Assembly: GCA_937927525.1 (NCBI GenBank)
Contig: CALBDR010000203.1
Location: 1 to 21,211, forward strand
Origin: an uncultured Candidatus Melainabacteria bacterium
Lineage (GTDB): Bacteria > Cyanobacteriota > Vampirovibrionia > LMEP-6097
Direction: 5' to 3'
Length of the DNA stretch: 21,211 bases
Made by a program: the position numbers and the translations under genes. A model generated the notes under the pieces. It was not told the origin of the DNA, searched no databases, and saw only the letters and a program-made list of their open reading frames with translations. Within the stretch, counting starts at the first letter, position 1. Each line of letters opens with the position of its first letter. Positions 1-7,369 of this stretch are shown here, piece by piece.

Positions 1-956
1 GCCTGATATGATCCTGGGTTAGCTCTTTCTTTATCGAGGTATGATACACCTAATGCATCTGTAGACATTTCTAAAATATCAGAAGTTGTGTCGCTTGATT
101 CTCTCGTCTTACTTAAAGCTTCAATCATAATAATATGAGATGCTCTCTTTTGTAAATTTTCAATTGCAGCTTTATCACCTTTTACAAATGCATCCATGAA
201 TAATTTCAAATCTTCTTTATGTTGAGGGTTTGGAGAAGATGATACCAGTGCTTCTAAGTCTTTAGCAGCCTTTGCAACAGAGTTCCTATAAGTTTTTTTA
301 GCATTTTCTACCAAATCATAAGCACTTAAAGAGTATGTAGCTCCGTTCAGTGTAGCTTTTTTAAGCTCTTTACCGTCTTTGCCTATTGTGTCAAATACTA
401 ATTGGATTCTGACTTTATCCTTCTTAACTTTATTTTCAAATTTAGCTCTATTTTTGATATTTGAATCTTTTAAAGATTTTTTTACTTCATTTTCTAACTT
501 TCTGTCTGCAAAAGTAAGGGTTCTAATCACGTTACTAAAGAAATTTCTACCAAGAAGTGCGTTACCTAGTGCTTCACTTTCCTTAGCGCTTGAATCAGGT
601 GCGGTAAAAACTACATACTTCCCATTATCACTTTCAAAGGCTCTAAACTGGGAAAGTTCTTCTGGTTTTAACCCTAACCCTCTTAGGGAATTTTTCACAC
701 TTTCTGGAAAGCCGGCCTCATCAAATTTAAGTAATTTACTTTGACTATTTATTGCTCCTCCTGGATTATCTAAATTAGCTGGAGGCGCGGATATTTGTCT
801 TAGAGCTTCTTCAGCTACATCTTTAGGAACACGTTTAGAGTCGATATCATTGGGATCAGGACCTAAATCACCTGAACCTATTGCTTGAAAACCAGGAGGC
901 CTATCAAAAGTTTCAGTGGGTGCTTTAGTTGTATTACCCAAAATTCGACCTAACAT
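1..956 (-). CDS. Unrecognised protein, C-terminus beyond left edge (318 codons visible)
   Basis: An ATG at 956 opens a frame that runs without a stop to base 1, so the C-terminus lies outside the window. A clear ribosome site (AAAGGAG, about 9 nt before the ATG) and a good promoter lie upstream. I do not recognise the family. Residues 1-75 are rich in Pro, Gly, Asn and Asp and look disordered. From about residue 75 the chain becomes Lys/Glu-rich and helical-looking, with repeated Lys-rich stretches around 155-185 and 205-235. No signal peptide, membrane segment or catalytic motif is evident. It could be a structural or scaffold protein. Codon use looks like the neighbouring genes, and there is no frameshift in the part seen. 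Confidence is high that it is coding, with no functional call. Confidence 0.85.
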   Translation of the reverse strand, partial: MLGRILGNTTKAPTETFDRPPGFQAIGSGDLGPDPNDIDSKRVPKDVAEEALRQISAPPANLDNPGGAINSQSKLLKFDEAGFPESVKNSLRGLGLKPEELSQFRAFESDNGKYVVFTAPDSSAKESEALGNALLGRNFFSNVIRTLTFADRKLENEVKKSLKDSNIKNRAKFENKVKKDKVRIQLVFDTIGKDGKELKKATLNGATYSLSAYDLVENAKKTYRNSVAKAAKDLEALVSSSPNPQHKEDLKLFMDAFVKGDKAAIENLQKRASHIIMIEALSKTRESSDTTSDILEMSTDALGVSYLDKERANPGSYQ

Positions 957-998
957 TCAACCGTACTCCTTTGGACTGATTAAAATTCTTTAGAAATT

Positions 999-1028
999 AT
1001 AATAGCTTTTACGGAGTAATGATGTCAA
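999..1028 (-). promoter_or_regulatory. Sigma-70-type promoter for the left-edge gene
   Basis: The minus strand reads TTGACA (1028-1023), an 18-nt spacer, then TATTAT (1004-999). An overlapping TATAAT (1001-996) would give a 21-nt spacer. The likely transcript start is about 35 nt before the AGGAG site of the gene at 956. It lies between the end of lptB and this gene, so the gene probably has its own transcript. I see no obvious terminator between lptB and this promoter. Confidence 0.7.
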
Positions 1029-1105
1029 TACTATTAACCTTAATTAAAGATACATATTTTTTATGGAAATTGCTTAACTTGATTTGAGTAATTGTGGAAA
1101 CTAAT

Positions 1106-1942
1106 TTAGTAAAGCTTAAAGTTAGTTCCGAGGTATTTCTCTTTAACTTCCTTATCGTGAGCTATTTCTTCTGAATTTCCAGTTTTAATAATGTCACCAT
1201 TGTAAATAATATAAGCTCTATCAGTGATATTAAGTGTGGCATTCGGGTTATGGTCTGTGATTAATAAACCAATATTTTTACGTTTACAAAGATCTTTTAT
1301 AATGCTTTGGATATCTAGAATTGCGACAGGGTCAATACCTGTAAAAGGTTCATCTAAAAGAATAAACTTAGGGTCTAGTGCAAGTGCTCTTGCTATCTCT
1401 AACCTTCTTCTCTCTCCACCTGAAAGGCTGATAGCATAGGATTCTCTGAGTCTATATATCCCGAACTCTTCGAGAAGAGATTTGGCTTTCAGCTCGATCT
1501 CTTCTTCACTTAAACCAGTTAGTTCTAAAACTAGCTTTAGGTTGTCCATTACCGAGAGCTGCCTAAATGCGCTCGGTTCCTGTGTAAGATACGAGATTCC
1601 GAGTTTAGCTCTTTCATGGATTTTTAATTTAGTGATGTTTTTATCGTCGAAGAAAACCATGCCTTTATCTGGTTTTACTAAACCTACCACCATATCAAAA
1701 CAAGTGGTTTTACCAGCACCATTCGGCCCAAGTAATGCTACGGCCTCTCCTTGAGTAACTTCAAAATCTACAGCGTTTACTACTTTTCTGGAGTTATAGG
1801 ATTTTATTAGCTTTTTAGCCTTTAAAACTGCTTTGGTTTCTGAATCCATCACTGTATTAATAGCATTAAAACCTGAAGACTGAGAATCTTTTGATTCTTT
1901 TTCCTCAGGTTTTGAGCTCACATTTGAGCTGGTATTATTCAT
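1106..1942 (-). CDS. lptB: LptB, ATPase of the lipopolysaccharide export ABC transporter
   Basis: This is the cytoplasmic ATPase that, with LptF/LptG, pulls lipopolysaccharide out of the inner membrane toward the outer membrane. All ABC motifs are visible: Walker A GPNGAGKTT (72-80), Q-loop Gln121, signature LSGGE (173-177), Walker B FILLDEP (193-199) and switch His231. The C-terminal YLGTNF.LY ending is typical of LptB. The 278-aa length exceeds the usual ~240 because of a roughly 35-residue Ser/Glu/Lys-rich N-terminal extension. Met32 could be an alternative start, but AGAAGGA about 12 nt before Met1 supports the longer form. It lies 35 nt downstream of rpsU and is probably cotranscribed with it. 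The gene implies a diderm cell. The membrane partners are not in the window. Confidence 0.93.
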   Translation of the reverse strand: MNNTSSNVSSKPEEKESKDSQSSGFNAINTVMDSETKAVLKAKKLIKSYNSRKVVNAVDFEVTQGEAVALLGPNGAGKTTCFDMVVGLVKPDKGMVFFDDKNITKLKIHERAKLGISYLTQEPSAFRQLSVMDNLKLVLELTGLSEEEIELKAKSLLEEFGIYRLRESYAISLSGGERRRLEIARALALDPKFILLDEPFTGIDPVAILDIQSIIKDLCKRKNIGLLITDHNPNATLNITDRAYIIYNGDIIKTGNSEEIAHDKEVKEKYLGTNFKLY

Positions 1943-1977
1943 TAATTAAAAAATCCTTCTAAAACTAACTAGGAAAT

Positions 1978-2172
1978 TTAGTTAGATCTAATGTTCATTA
2001 AAGTTAATTTTCTTTTAGCATCCATTTTTTTACGTTTCTTAACTTGACGCTTATTTTCGTGATGCTTACGTTTTTTGATTTCGAGGATGATACCTGACTT
2101 AATAACTTCTCTTTTAAAGCGCCTTAGAGCCGCTTCAATTGATTCACCATCATGTATTTTTACTTCTGCCAA
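1978..2172 (-). CDS. rpsU: Small ribosomal subunit protein bS21
   Basis: The 64-aa basic protein matches bS21: an N-terminal IEAALRRFKREVIKSGI helix region (about 12-28), then a Lys/Arg-rich tail containing RKHHENKRQVKKRKK (about 35-49). bS21 sits near the anti-Shine-Dalgarno end of 16S rRNA on the 30S platform and helps initiation. The start codon is TTG, not ATG; the choice is fixed by AAGGAG 6 nt upstream and by the family N-terminus (AEVKIHDGESIEAALRRF). The gene is first in a probable rpsU-lptB operon with a strong promoter and a palindrome plus T-run in its leader, so its expression may be controlled at the transcript start. Confidence 0.93.
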   Translation of the reverse strand: MAEVKIHDGESIEAALRRFKREVIKSGIILEIKKRKHHENKRQVKKRKKMDAKRKLTLMNIRSN

Positions 2173-2189
2173 ATTTTCTCCTTAATCTC

Positions 2190-2210
2190 AAAAAAATGTC
2201 TATATAGACA
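2190..2210 (-). promoter_or_regulatory. Perfect 14-bp palindrome plus T7 at the rpsU transcript start
   Basis: On the minus strand TGTCTATATAGACA (2210-2197) is followed directly by seven Ts (2196-2190), then the AAGGAG of rpsU. The predicted transcript start is about 2211, so the palindrome begins at +1. It could be a repressor site, or an RNA hairpin with a U-tract acting as an early attenuator. The stem is short and AT-rich, so a DNA-binding operator is at least as likely as a terminator. Confidence 0.5.
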
Positions 2211-2217
2211 AAAGGCA

Positions 2218-2246
2218 ATTGTATCATTTTCACGCCACTGATGCAA
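2218..2246 (-). promoter_or_regulatory. Sigma-70-type promoter for rpsU-lptB
   Basis: The minus strand carries TTGCAT (2246-2241), a 17-nt spacer, then TACAAT (2223-2218). This is close to consensus with ideal spacing. The expected start near 2211 gives a leader of about 40 nt before the TTG codon of rpsU. Confidence 0.75.
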
Positions 2247-2317
2247 GAATTTCAGATTTGCTTAAAGATTTGCATAGTGCTTACATATTATACCCTTGTA
2301 CCTGAAGATAATAACGA

Positions 2318-2345
2318 TTAAGTCTAATTATTCTTTTAATATAGT
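2318..2345 (+). promoter_or_regulatory. Possible acnA promoter
   Basis: TTAAGT (2318-2323), 16 nt, then TATAGT (2340-2345), about 40 nt before the acnA ATG. The -10 is good and the -35 is weak. Other AT-rich hexamers in 2270-2330 could also serve, so this is only a candidate. Confidence 0.3.
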
Positions 2346-2385
2346 AGAAGCACTGCAGATTAAGCGGTAAAATACTAAATAAGTT

Positions 2386-5058
2386 ATGAATTTAGAAAAA
2401 ACAGGTTTAAAAGAAAAGATTAGTTTAAGTTCAGGAAAAGAATATGATTACTATTCTTTTAAGAAGCTAGAGAGTTCTTCAGGGAAAAGTTTAAAGTCAA
2501 TTCCTTTTAGTTTAAAAATAATTTTAGAAGGAATGATGAGAAACCTTGATGAGAAGAAAGTGAGAACTCAAGATATAGAAGCGCTTTTAGCCTATGAGCC
2601 TAAGAATGTAGAAGGTGGCGAAGTTCCTTACAGTCCAGCGAGAGTAGTTCTACAAGATTTTACAGGTGTTCCTTTATTTGTAGATTTAGCTGCTATGAGA
2701 GATGCTGCTAAAGATTCAGGCTTAGATCCACAGAAGATCAATCCTTTAGTGCCACTGGACTTAGTAATTGATCACTCTATCCAAGTTGATTCTTTTGCTG
2801 CTGATGATTCAGCTGAGACTAATCAGAAGCTTGAGTTTGAGAGAAATAATCAAAGATTCCAATTCCTAAAATGGGCACAAGGTGCTTTTAACCATACGCA
2901 AATCGTTCCTCCAGGATTTGGAATTATTCACCAAGTAAACATGGAATACTTAGCAAAAGTAGTTCTAGAAAGAAATAATGAAGTGTTCTTCGATACTTTA
3001 GTAGGAACAGATTCACATACTACTATGATTGGTGGTCCTGGAATCTTTGGTTTCGGTGTAGGTGGACTTGAAGCTGAAGCTGCAATGTTAGGTCAGCCAG
3101 TAACTATGCCTACTCCTAAGGTTGTCGGTATTAAATTTACAGGTTCTCTTTCTAGTTCTGTGACTGCTACTGACCTCGCTTTGTACGTTACTGAGTTCTT
3201 AAGAAAAGTCGGAGTAATCGGTAAGCTTGTTGAATTCTGGGGTGAAGGTGTTAGGAGTCTTACTTTAGAAGAGAGAGCAACTGTATCTAATATGGCTCCT
3301 GAGTACGGTGCTACTGTAGGTCTTTTCCCTGTAGATGAAGAAGTTTTAGCTTACATGGAAAGAACTGGTAGAACAGATGAAGAGCGTGACCTTGTAGAAA
3401 AATACTTTAAAGCTCAGGATATGTGGGGTGTTGAAAGAAATGAAGAATCTTTCAGTGAGCTTTATGAAATTAATTTAAGTGAGATTGAAGCTGGTGTAGC
3501 TGGTCCTAGAAGACCTCAAGACAGAATTAATTTCTCTAGCCTTAAAACTGGGTTTGCTGAAGCTATGGCAAGACCAGCTTCAGAGCACGGTTTCGGTTTG
3601 ACTGAAGAGAAACCTGAAGATCATGGTGATATTCTGATTGCAGCAATCACTAGTTGTACTAACACTAGTAACCCAGCTGTGATTATTGCTGCTGGTCTAC
3701 TTGCTAAAAAGGCTGTTGAAAAAGGCTTAACAGTTAATCCTAAAGTTAAAACTAGTTTAGCTCCTGGTTCACAAGCTGTTAGAGAATATCTAGAGAAAGC
3801 AGATCTTTTAGAACCACTTCAGAAATTAGGCTTTAGTATAGTAGGTTACGGTTGTACTACTTGTATCGGTAACTCTGGTCCCCTCAGTGATGCAGCTATG
3901 GAAGCGGTTAATGCTAATCCTGATAAGGTTTTTGCTAGCGTACTTTCTGGTAACAGAAATTTTGACGGTAGAATTAGTCCACACATTAAAGCTAACTTTT
4001 TAATGTCTCCTCCACTAGTAGTAGCTATGGCACTTAAAGGTAATATTAATTTTGATCCAGCGAATGACCCTGTTCAAGCTGATGTGATGCTTTCAGATAT
4101 CTGGCCTAGTAAGGAAGAGGTTAAGGAAATTATTAACCAAGTTATGAAACCTGAAATGTATCAAGAAATCTATGCACAGGTTTCTAAAGGTACTGATCTT
4201 TGGAATTCGATTGAAAGTACAACTGGTTCTGTTTATGAATGGGATGATAAAAATACTTATATCCAGAAACCACCTTTCTTTACTGATTTCGGCGTAGAAG
4301 TTCCTAAGATTGAAGAAATCAAAGGTGCAAGAGTGCTTTTAAGTTTAGGTGATTCTATTACTACAGATCATATTTCACCAGCAGGTTCTATCGCTAAAGA
4401 TTCTGACGCTGCTAAATACTTAAATGAAAATGGTGTTGAGCAGAAGGATTTTAACAGTTATGGTTCTAGAAGAGGTAACGATAGAGTTATGACTAGAGGT
4501 ACTTTTGCAAATATTCGTTTAAGTAACCTTTTAGTCCCTGGTAGCTCTGGTCCTAGAACTAAGCTTTTCTTAGAAGCTGCTTCTACAGCTGATGCTCCTG
4601 AATCTTCTGTATTTGAAGCTTCACTTAAGTATAAAGATGCTAATACGCCATGCGTGGTATTTGCTGGAAAGCTTTTTGGTAACGGTAGTTCAAGAGACTG
4701 GGCAGCTAAAGGTCAAAAGCTTTTAGGTGTTAAAGCTGTTCTAGCTGAGTCATTTGAAAGAATTCACAGAAGTAACTTGATCGGTATGGGAATCTTACCT
4801 GTAGAGATCTTTGGTAAAGTTCTTCATGAAAATAACTTAGATGGTTCTGAAGAGTTCTCTGTTTTAGGTTTAGACGATAATCTTCAACCTAACCAAGCTA
4901 TTAAAGTGAAAGCGAAAAGAACTAGTGGTGAGGAAGTTGAAATTTCAGCTAAGATCCTACTCCAAACTCCTATCGAGATTGAGTACTACAGACACGGTGG
5001 TATACTTCAGTACACTTTAAGACAGCTTATTAAAGAGAATTCAGCAGCAGCTGTATAA
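2386..5058 (+). CDS. acnA: Aconitate hydratase A
   Basis: This 890-aa enzyme interconverts citrate and isocitrate through cis-aconitate in the TCA cycle, using a [4Fe-4S] cluster. The length and layout are those of the AcnA/IRP1 group. The cluster ligands are visible: Cys424 in SCTNTSNPAV, and Cys490 and Cys493 in GYGCTTCIGNSG. Substrate-binding motifs include GTDSHTTM, GDSITTDHISPAGS (from 655) and GSSRDWAAKG (from about 768) in the C-terminal swivel domain. The ATG start fits the family N-terminus, but no Shine-Dalgarno site precedes it. The gene runs divergently from rpsU and is followed by an AAGGAG that overlaps its own stop codon. No truncation or odd residue was seen. Confidence 0.97.
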   Translation: MNLEKTGLKEKISLSSGKEYDYYSFKKLESSSGKSLKSIPFSLKIILEGMMRNLDEKKVRTQDIEALLAYEPKNVEGGEVPYSPARVVLQDFTGVPLFVDLAAMRDAAKDSGLDPQKINPLVPLDLVIDHSIQVDSFAADDSAETNQKLEFERNNQRFQFLKWAQGAFNHTQIVPPGFGIIHQVNMEYLAKVVLERNNEVFFDTLVGTDSHTTMIGGPGIFGFGVGGLEAEAAMLGQPVTMPTPKVVGIKFTGSLSSSVTATDLALYVTEFLRKVGVIGKLVEFWGEGVRSLTLEERATVSNMAPEYGATVGLFPVDEEVLAYMERTGRTDEERDLVEKYFKAQDMWGVERNEESFSELYEINLSEIEAGVAGPRRPQDRINFSSLKTGFAEAMARPASEHGFGLTEEKPEDHGDILIAAITSCTNTSNPAVIIAAGLLAKKAVEKGLTVNPKVKTSLAPGSQAVREYLEKADLLEPLQKLGFSIVGYGCTTCIGNSGPLSDAAMEAVNANPDKVFASVLSGNRNFDGRISPHIKANFLMSPPLVVAMALKGNINFDPANDPVQADVMLSDIWPSKEEVKEIINQVMKPEMYQEIYAQVSKGTDLWNSIESTTGSVYEWDDKNTYIQKPPFFTDFGVEVPKIEEIKGARVLLSLGDSITTDHISPAGSIAKDSDAAKYLNENGVEQKDFNSYGSRRGNDRVMTRGTFANIRLSNLLVPGSSGPRTKLFLEAASTADAPESSVFEASLKYKDANTPCVVFAGKLFGNGSSRDWAAKGQKLLGVKAVLAESFERIHRSNLIGMGILPVEIFGKVLHENNLDGSEEFSVLGLDDNLQPNQAIKVKAKRTSGEEVEISAKILLQTPIEIEYYRHGGILQYTLRQLIKENSAAAV

Positions 5059-5074
5059 GGAGTAATTGAAAAGT

Positions 5075-5134
5075 ATGGTTTTCGGTTACGATAGTGTGGT
5101 TGATGAGCTTTATGAAAATCAAACAACTACTTAG
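5075..5134 (+). CDS. Possible 19-codon leader ORF before the exported-protein gene
   Basis: AAGGAG (5057-5062) overlaps the acnA stop codon and is followed, 12 nt later, by an ATG that opens a 19-codon frame (MVFGYDSVVDELYENQTTT) ending at TAG 5132-5134. A TTG in the same frame at 5066 is closer (3 nt). This frame overlaps the first eight codons of the exported-protein gene in a different register. The exported gene lacks a well-spaced ribosome site of its own, so this ORF might couple its translation to acnA. It may equally be a chance frame. Confidence 0.3.
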   Translation: MVFGYDSVVDELYENQTTT

Positions 5135-6023
5135 CTGGGTTTTAGTTGCTTCACTTTTTCAAGTGAACTTAATGAGCTCAGTGAGTGCTATTAAAGATTA
5201 TAGTTCGCTTTCCTCAATTAAGCTTGAGGACTCTGGTTCTAAAGAAGAAGTAGTAGAAGATGAGACTATGTCTCTTGTTGAAAAACGCCGCAAGCAAATT
5301 CAATCAAATCAAGAAAAAGCACTTAATTTTATTTACACTAATACCTCTGATAGAGAGGATATTGATTTAGAGGTTGATAATTTCTTTACTCAAAGAGAAA
5401 AAGAACAGCTTTTAGAATTATGGCGTGCGACACTTCTTCGAAACAGAACTATTCAGTTTATTCTTAAGTCTCTATCTGGTGATCCTAAAGATGTTAATGC
5501 TAAGAATAATGTTATGCAAGCTCTTACTAGAGCGATGTTTGTTCCATTCTATGCTATAGCTGCTGTTACTGATAGTACTGTAGTTGGTGGTGGGTCGATG
5601 TTAGGAGCTAGAGTTTTAGGGGATGTGGTAGATCAAAGTAACCAAGATAAATCTGTAGATCAGCAACTTACTAGGACAGATATGGTGGTGATGTTTATGC
5701 TGGTGGATGAAGTTGCTGAAAGGCTTAGGCATTCTTATTATGATTACAAAGACGCTAAAATCAAAAAAGCTTTAATCGAAGAAGAAATGAAATTAGCTCA
5801 GTTTGATTTAGCTGAAGCTATCAAGAGTGCTCCAGAGAATGGTCTTAGTGAGCAGGTTTTCTTAGCTCGAATGATTAAAAGTAATCTTGAGCGTGAAGAG
5901 AGGCTAGTAAATTTAGATTTTAGATCTTCGCTTAGGACACTAGTAGAGCTTGCTGGTAAGCAAGCTGTTGAGAATATAGATCCGATGATTGATATGGAAA
6001 TTAGTGAAGTTTATTTGACTTAG
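5112..6023 (+). CDS. Unrecognised exported protein with signal peptide
   Basis: I choose the ATG at 5112 because it gives a clean signal peptide, MKIKQLLSWVLVASLF followed by QVNLMSSVSA with likely cleavage after SVSA. In-frame GTG 5094 and ATG 5103 would add three to six residues. The mature part (about 277 aa) starts with a Ser/Glu-rich linker, then Lys/Glu-rich helical segments. A hydrophobic Gly-rich stretch in the middle (AMFVPFYAIAAVTDSTVVGG) could be a membrane-associated helix. No catalytic motif or known domain is evident. The gene is 53 nt after acnA and is probably cotranscribed with it. Its end is only 4 nt from the end of convergent scpB, with no terminator visible between them. 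It is probably periplasmic or envelope-associated; its function is unknown. Confidence 0.8.
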   Translation: MKIKQLLSWVLVASLFQVNLMSSVSAIKDYSSLSSIKLEDSGSKEEVVEDETMSLVEKRRKQIQSNQEKALNFIYTNTSDREDIDLEVDNFFTQREKEQLLELWRATLLRNRTIQFILKSLSGDPKDVNAKNNVMQALTRAMFVPFYAIAAVTDSTVVGGGSMLGARVLGDVVDQSNQDKSVDQQLTRTDMVVMFMLVDEVAERLRHSYYDYKDAKIKKALIEEEMKLAQFDLAEAIKSAPENGLSEQVFLARMIKSNLEREERLVNLDFRSSLRTLVELAGKQAVENIDPMIDMEISEVYLT

Positions 6024-6027
6024 TTTT

Positions 6028-6591
6028 TTAATTTCTAACAAATTTCACGTTGTTATCAGGGTTTTTTAAAATATGTTGAAGCTCCATACCATTGTCTGTG
6101 AGCTTAAAGTATTCAGCGAAGGTTTTAGTAGTTCTAACTATTTTATTGATACCTTCTTTTTGACGCTTAATTAGACCTAATGACTCTAGGTCTTTTAGGT
6201 GCTCATAGCATGAGCCACCACGGAGTTCTACTAGATCTTTCTGATAAATAGGTTCTTTAAGGGCAATAGTAGAAAGGGTTCTAAGTGAAGCAGTCTTTAG
6301 TTCAAAAGTTAAAACTTCGTCACTTAGATCAGCATATTCATCTTTTACTCTCATGAAGTAACCTTTTTCTGTATCTATTATTAGAGCTGTTTCACGGTTT
6401 TCATAGTCTTGAAGTAGCTGTGAAAGTGCTTTCCTAACTAGGTTAGTATCGACACTAAGCTTAGTCGCAATTTCTTTTGAGCTAATGGGTTCTGTACTTA
6501 AAAATAAAATAGCTTCAACTTTATTTCTTAAGCTGAAAATCTCTTTAAAGTTTTCTAGTAGTGGCTGTTGAGTATCACTTTTCAGATTCAT
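6028..6591 (-). CDS. scpB: ScpB, condensin winged-helix subunit
   Basis: ScpB dimers bind the middle of ScpA and complete the SMC-ScpAB ring that compacts and segregates the chromosome. The 187-aa protein shows the two winged-helix units: VEAILFLSTEPISSKEIATKL (about 26-46) begins the first, and LRTLSTIALKEPIYQKDLVELRG (about 103-125) the second, followed by the TTKTFAEYFKL segment typical of ScpB. The start ATG lies inside the end of scpA (17-nt overlap) with GGAG about 12 nt upstream, which suggests coupled translation. It is the last gene of the smc-scpA-scpB unit and ends 4 nt from the convergent exported-protein gene. Confidence 0.92.
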   Translation of the reverse strand: MNLKSDTQQPLLENFKEIFSLRNKVEAILFLSTEPISSKEIATKLSVDTNLVRKALSQLLQDYENRETALIIDTEKGYFMRVKDEYADLSDEVLTFELKTASLRTLSTIALKEPIYQKDLVELRGGSCYEHLKDLESLGLIKRQKEGINKIVRTTKTFAEYFKLTDNGMELQHILKNPDNNVKFVRN

Positions 6592-7369
6592 AAATCCATA
6601 ACTCTCCGTAAAATTCTTGCTGGATGATTTTCACTTTATTTTCATGAGCAAGAAATAAAATTGATAGAAAAGCATTAGACCAAGATCTTAGAAATTTACA
6701 TAAGTTAGAAAACTTCACACCATGGCCATTAACTAAATACTCAGCTAAATAGGCTCTACTTTTTTCTATAGCTTCTTCGACATTTTCTGCGTGAGTTAAT
6801 TCGAGTAAATCATCAGATTCAATTTCAGGTTCGATGAAGACATCCATATCAGCTAAGCTTGCAAACTGAGCAAGTTCAAGTCTTTTCGTCTCTCGCTTCT
6901 CTTCCTCTTTCTGAGCATCTTTAAGAGCTGTAAGTAAATCATCTAAGCTAATTTTACGGTAACGCTGTTTCTTACTGACACTTTTCCTGATAATGGCTCT
7001 ATCAAGCTCTGTGAATTTGACCTCTCTAGTATCAAAAGAAGCTAATTCTTCTTCCAGTAACAAGTCATCATCTAAGTCATCTTGACCTACCATTAGTGCT
7101 TGACTTGCTTTCATCGAAAGAATGTCACTTTTCATTCTTAGTAAAGTAGAAGCAAAGAAAATTATTTTCCCTGCTTCTTTTAGGTTGTTAGTTATAGAAC
7201 TTGAAATTTTATTTAAGAATTTTTCAGTAACGATCTCTAAATCTACGTCCCATGGATCGATCTCACCATGTTCAGCCATCTCCACTAAGATCTCAAGAGT
7301 CGGTTCTTCCTTAACAGCTTCACCCAGTTTTTCGTATGAAAATTCACTGAAGTTATTAGTTTGCGACAA
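6575..7369 (-). CDS. scpA: ScpA, condensin kleisin subunit
   Basis: ScpA is the kleisin that bridges the two SMC heads. The 264-aa protein has the family N-terminal segment LVEMAEHGEIDPWDVDLEIVTEKFL (about 28-52). The acidic/Lys-rich centre is where ScpB binds. The C-terminal winged helix (about 200-262) would contact the SMC cap. The usual F.GPLDLLL entry motif is replaced by EEPTLEILVEM. The start is TTG at 7369, preceded by AAGAGG 9 nt upstream and overlapping the last 14 nt of smc. No in-frame ATG early enough would keep the conserved N-terminus. Overlaps on both sides point to tight co-translation of the complex. Confidence 0.9.
   Translation of the reverse strand: MSQTNNFSEFSYEKLGEAVKEEPTLEILVEMAEHGEIDPWDVDLEIVTEKFLNKISSSITNNLKEAGKIIFFASTLLRMKSDILSMKASQALMVGQDDLDDDLLLEEELASFDTREVKFTELDRAIIRKSVSKKQRYRKISLDDLLTALKDAQKEEEKRETKRLELAQFASLADMDVFIEPEIESDDLLELTHAENVEEAIEKSRAYLAEYLVNGHGVKFSNLCKFLRSWSNAFLSILFLAHENKVKIIQQEFYGELWIYESEK

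Noticed and set aside
379..744. 121-codon plus-strand frame rich in Ser and Leu
   Set aside because: It is the shadow of the minus-strand left-edge gene, which has a promoter, ribosome site and coherent protein composition.
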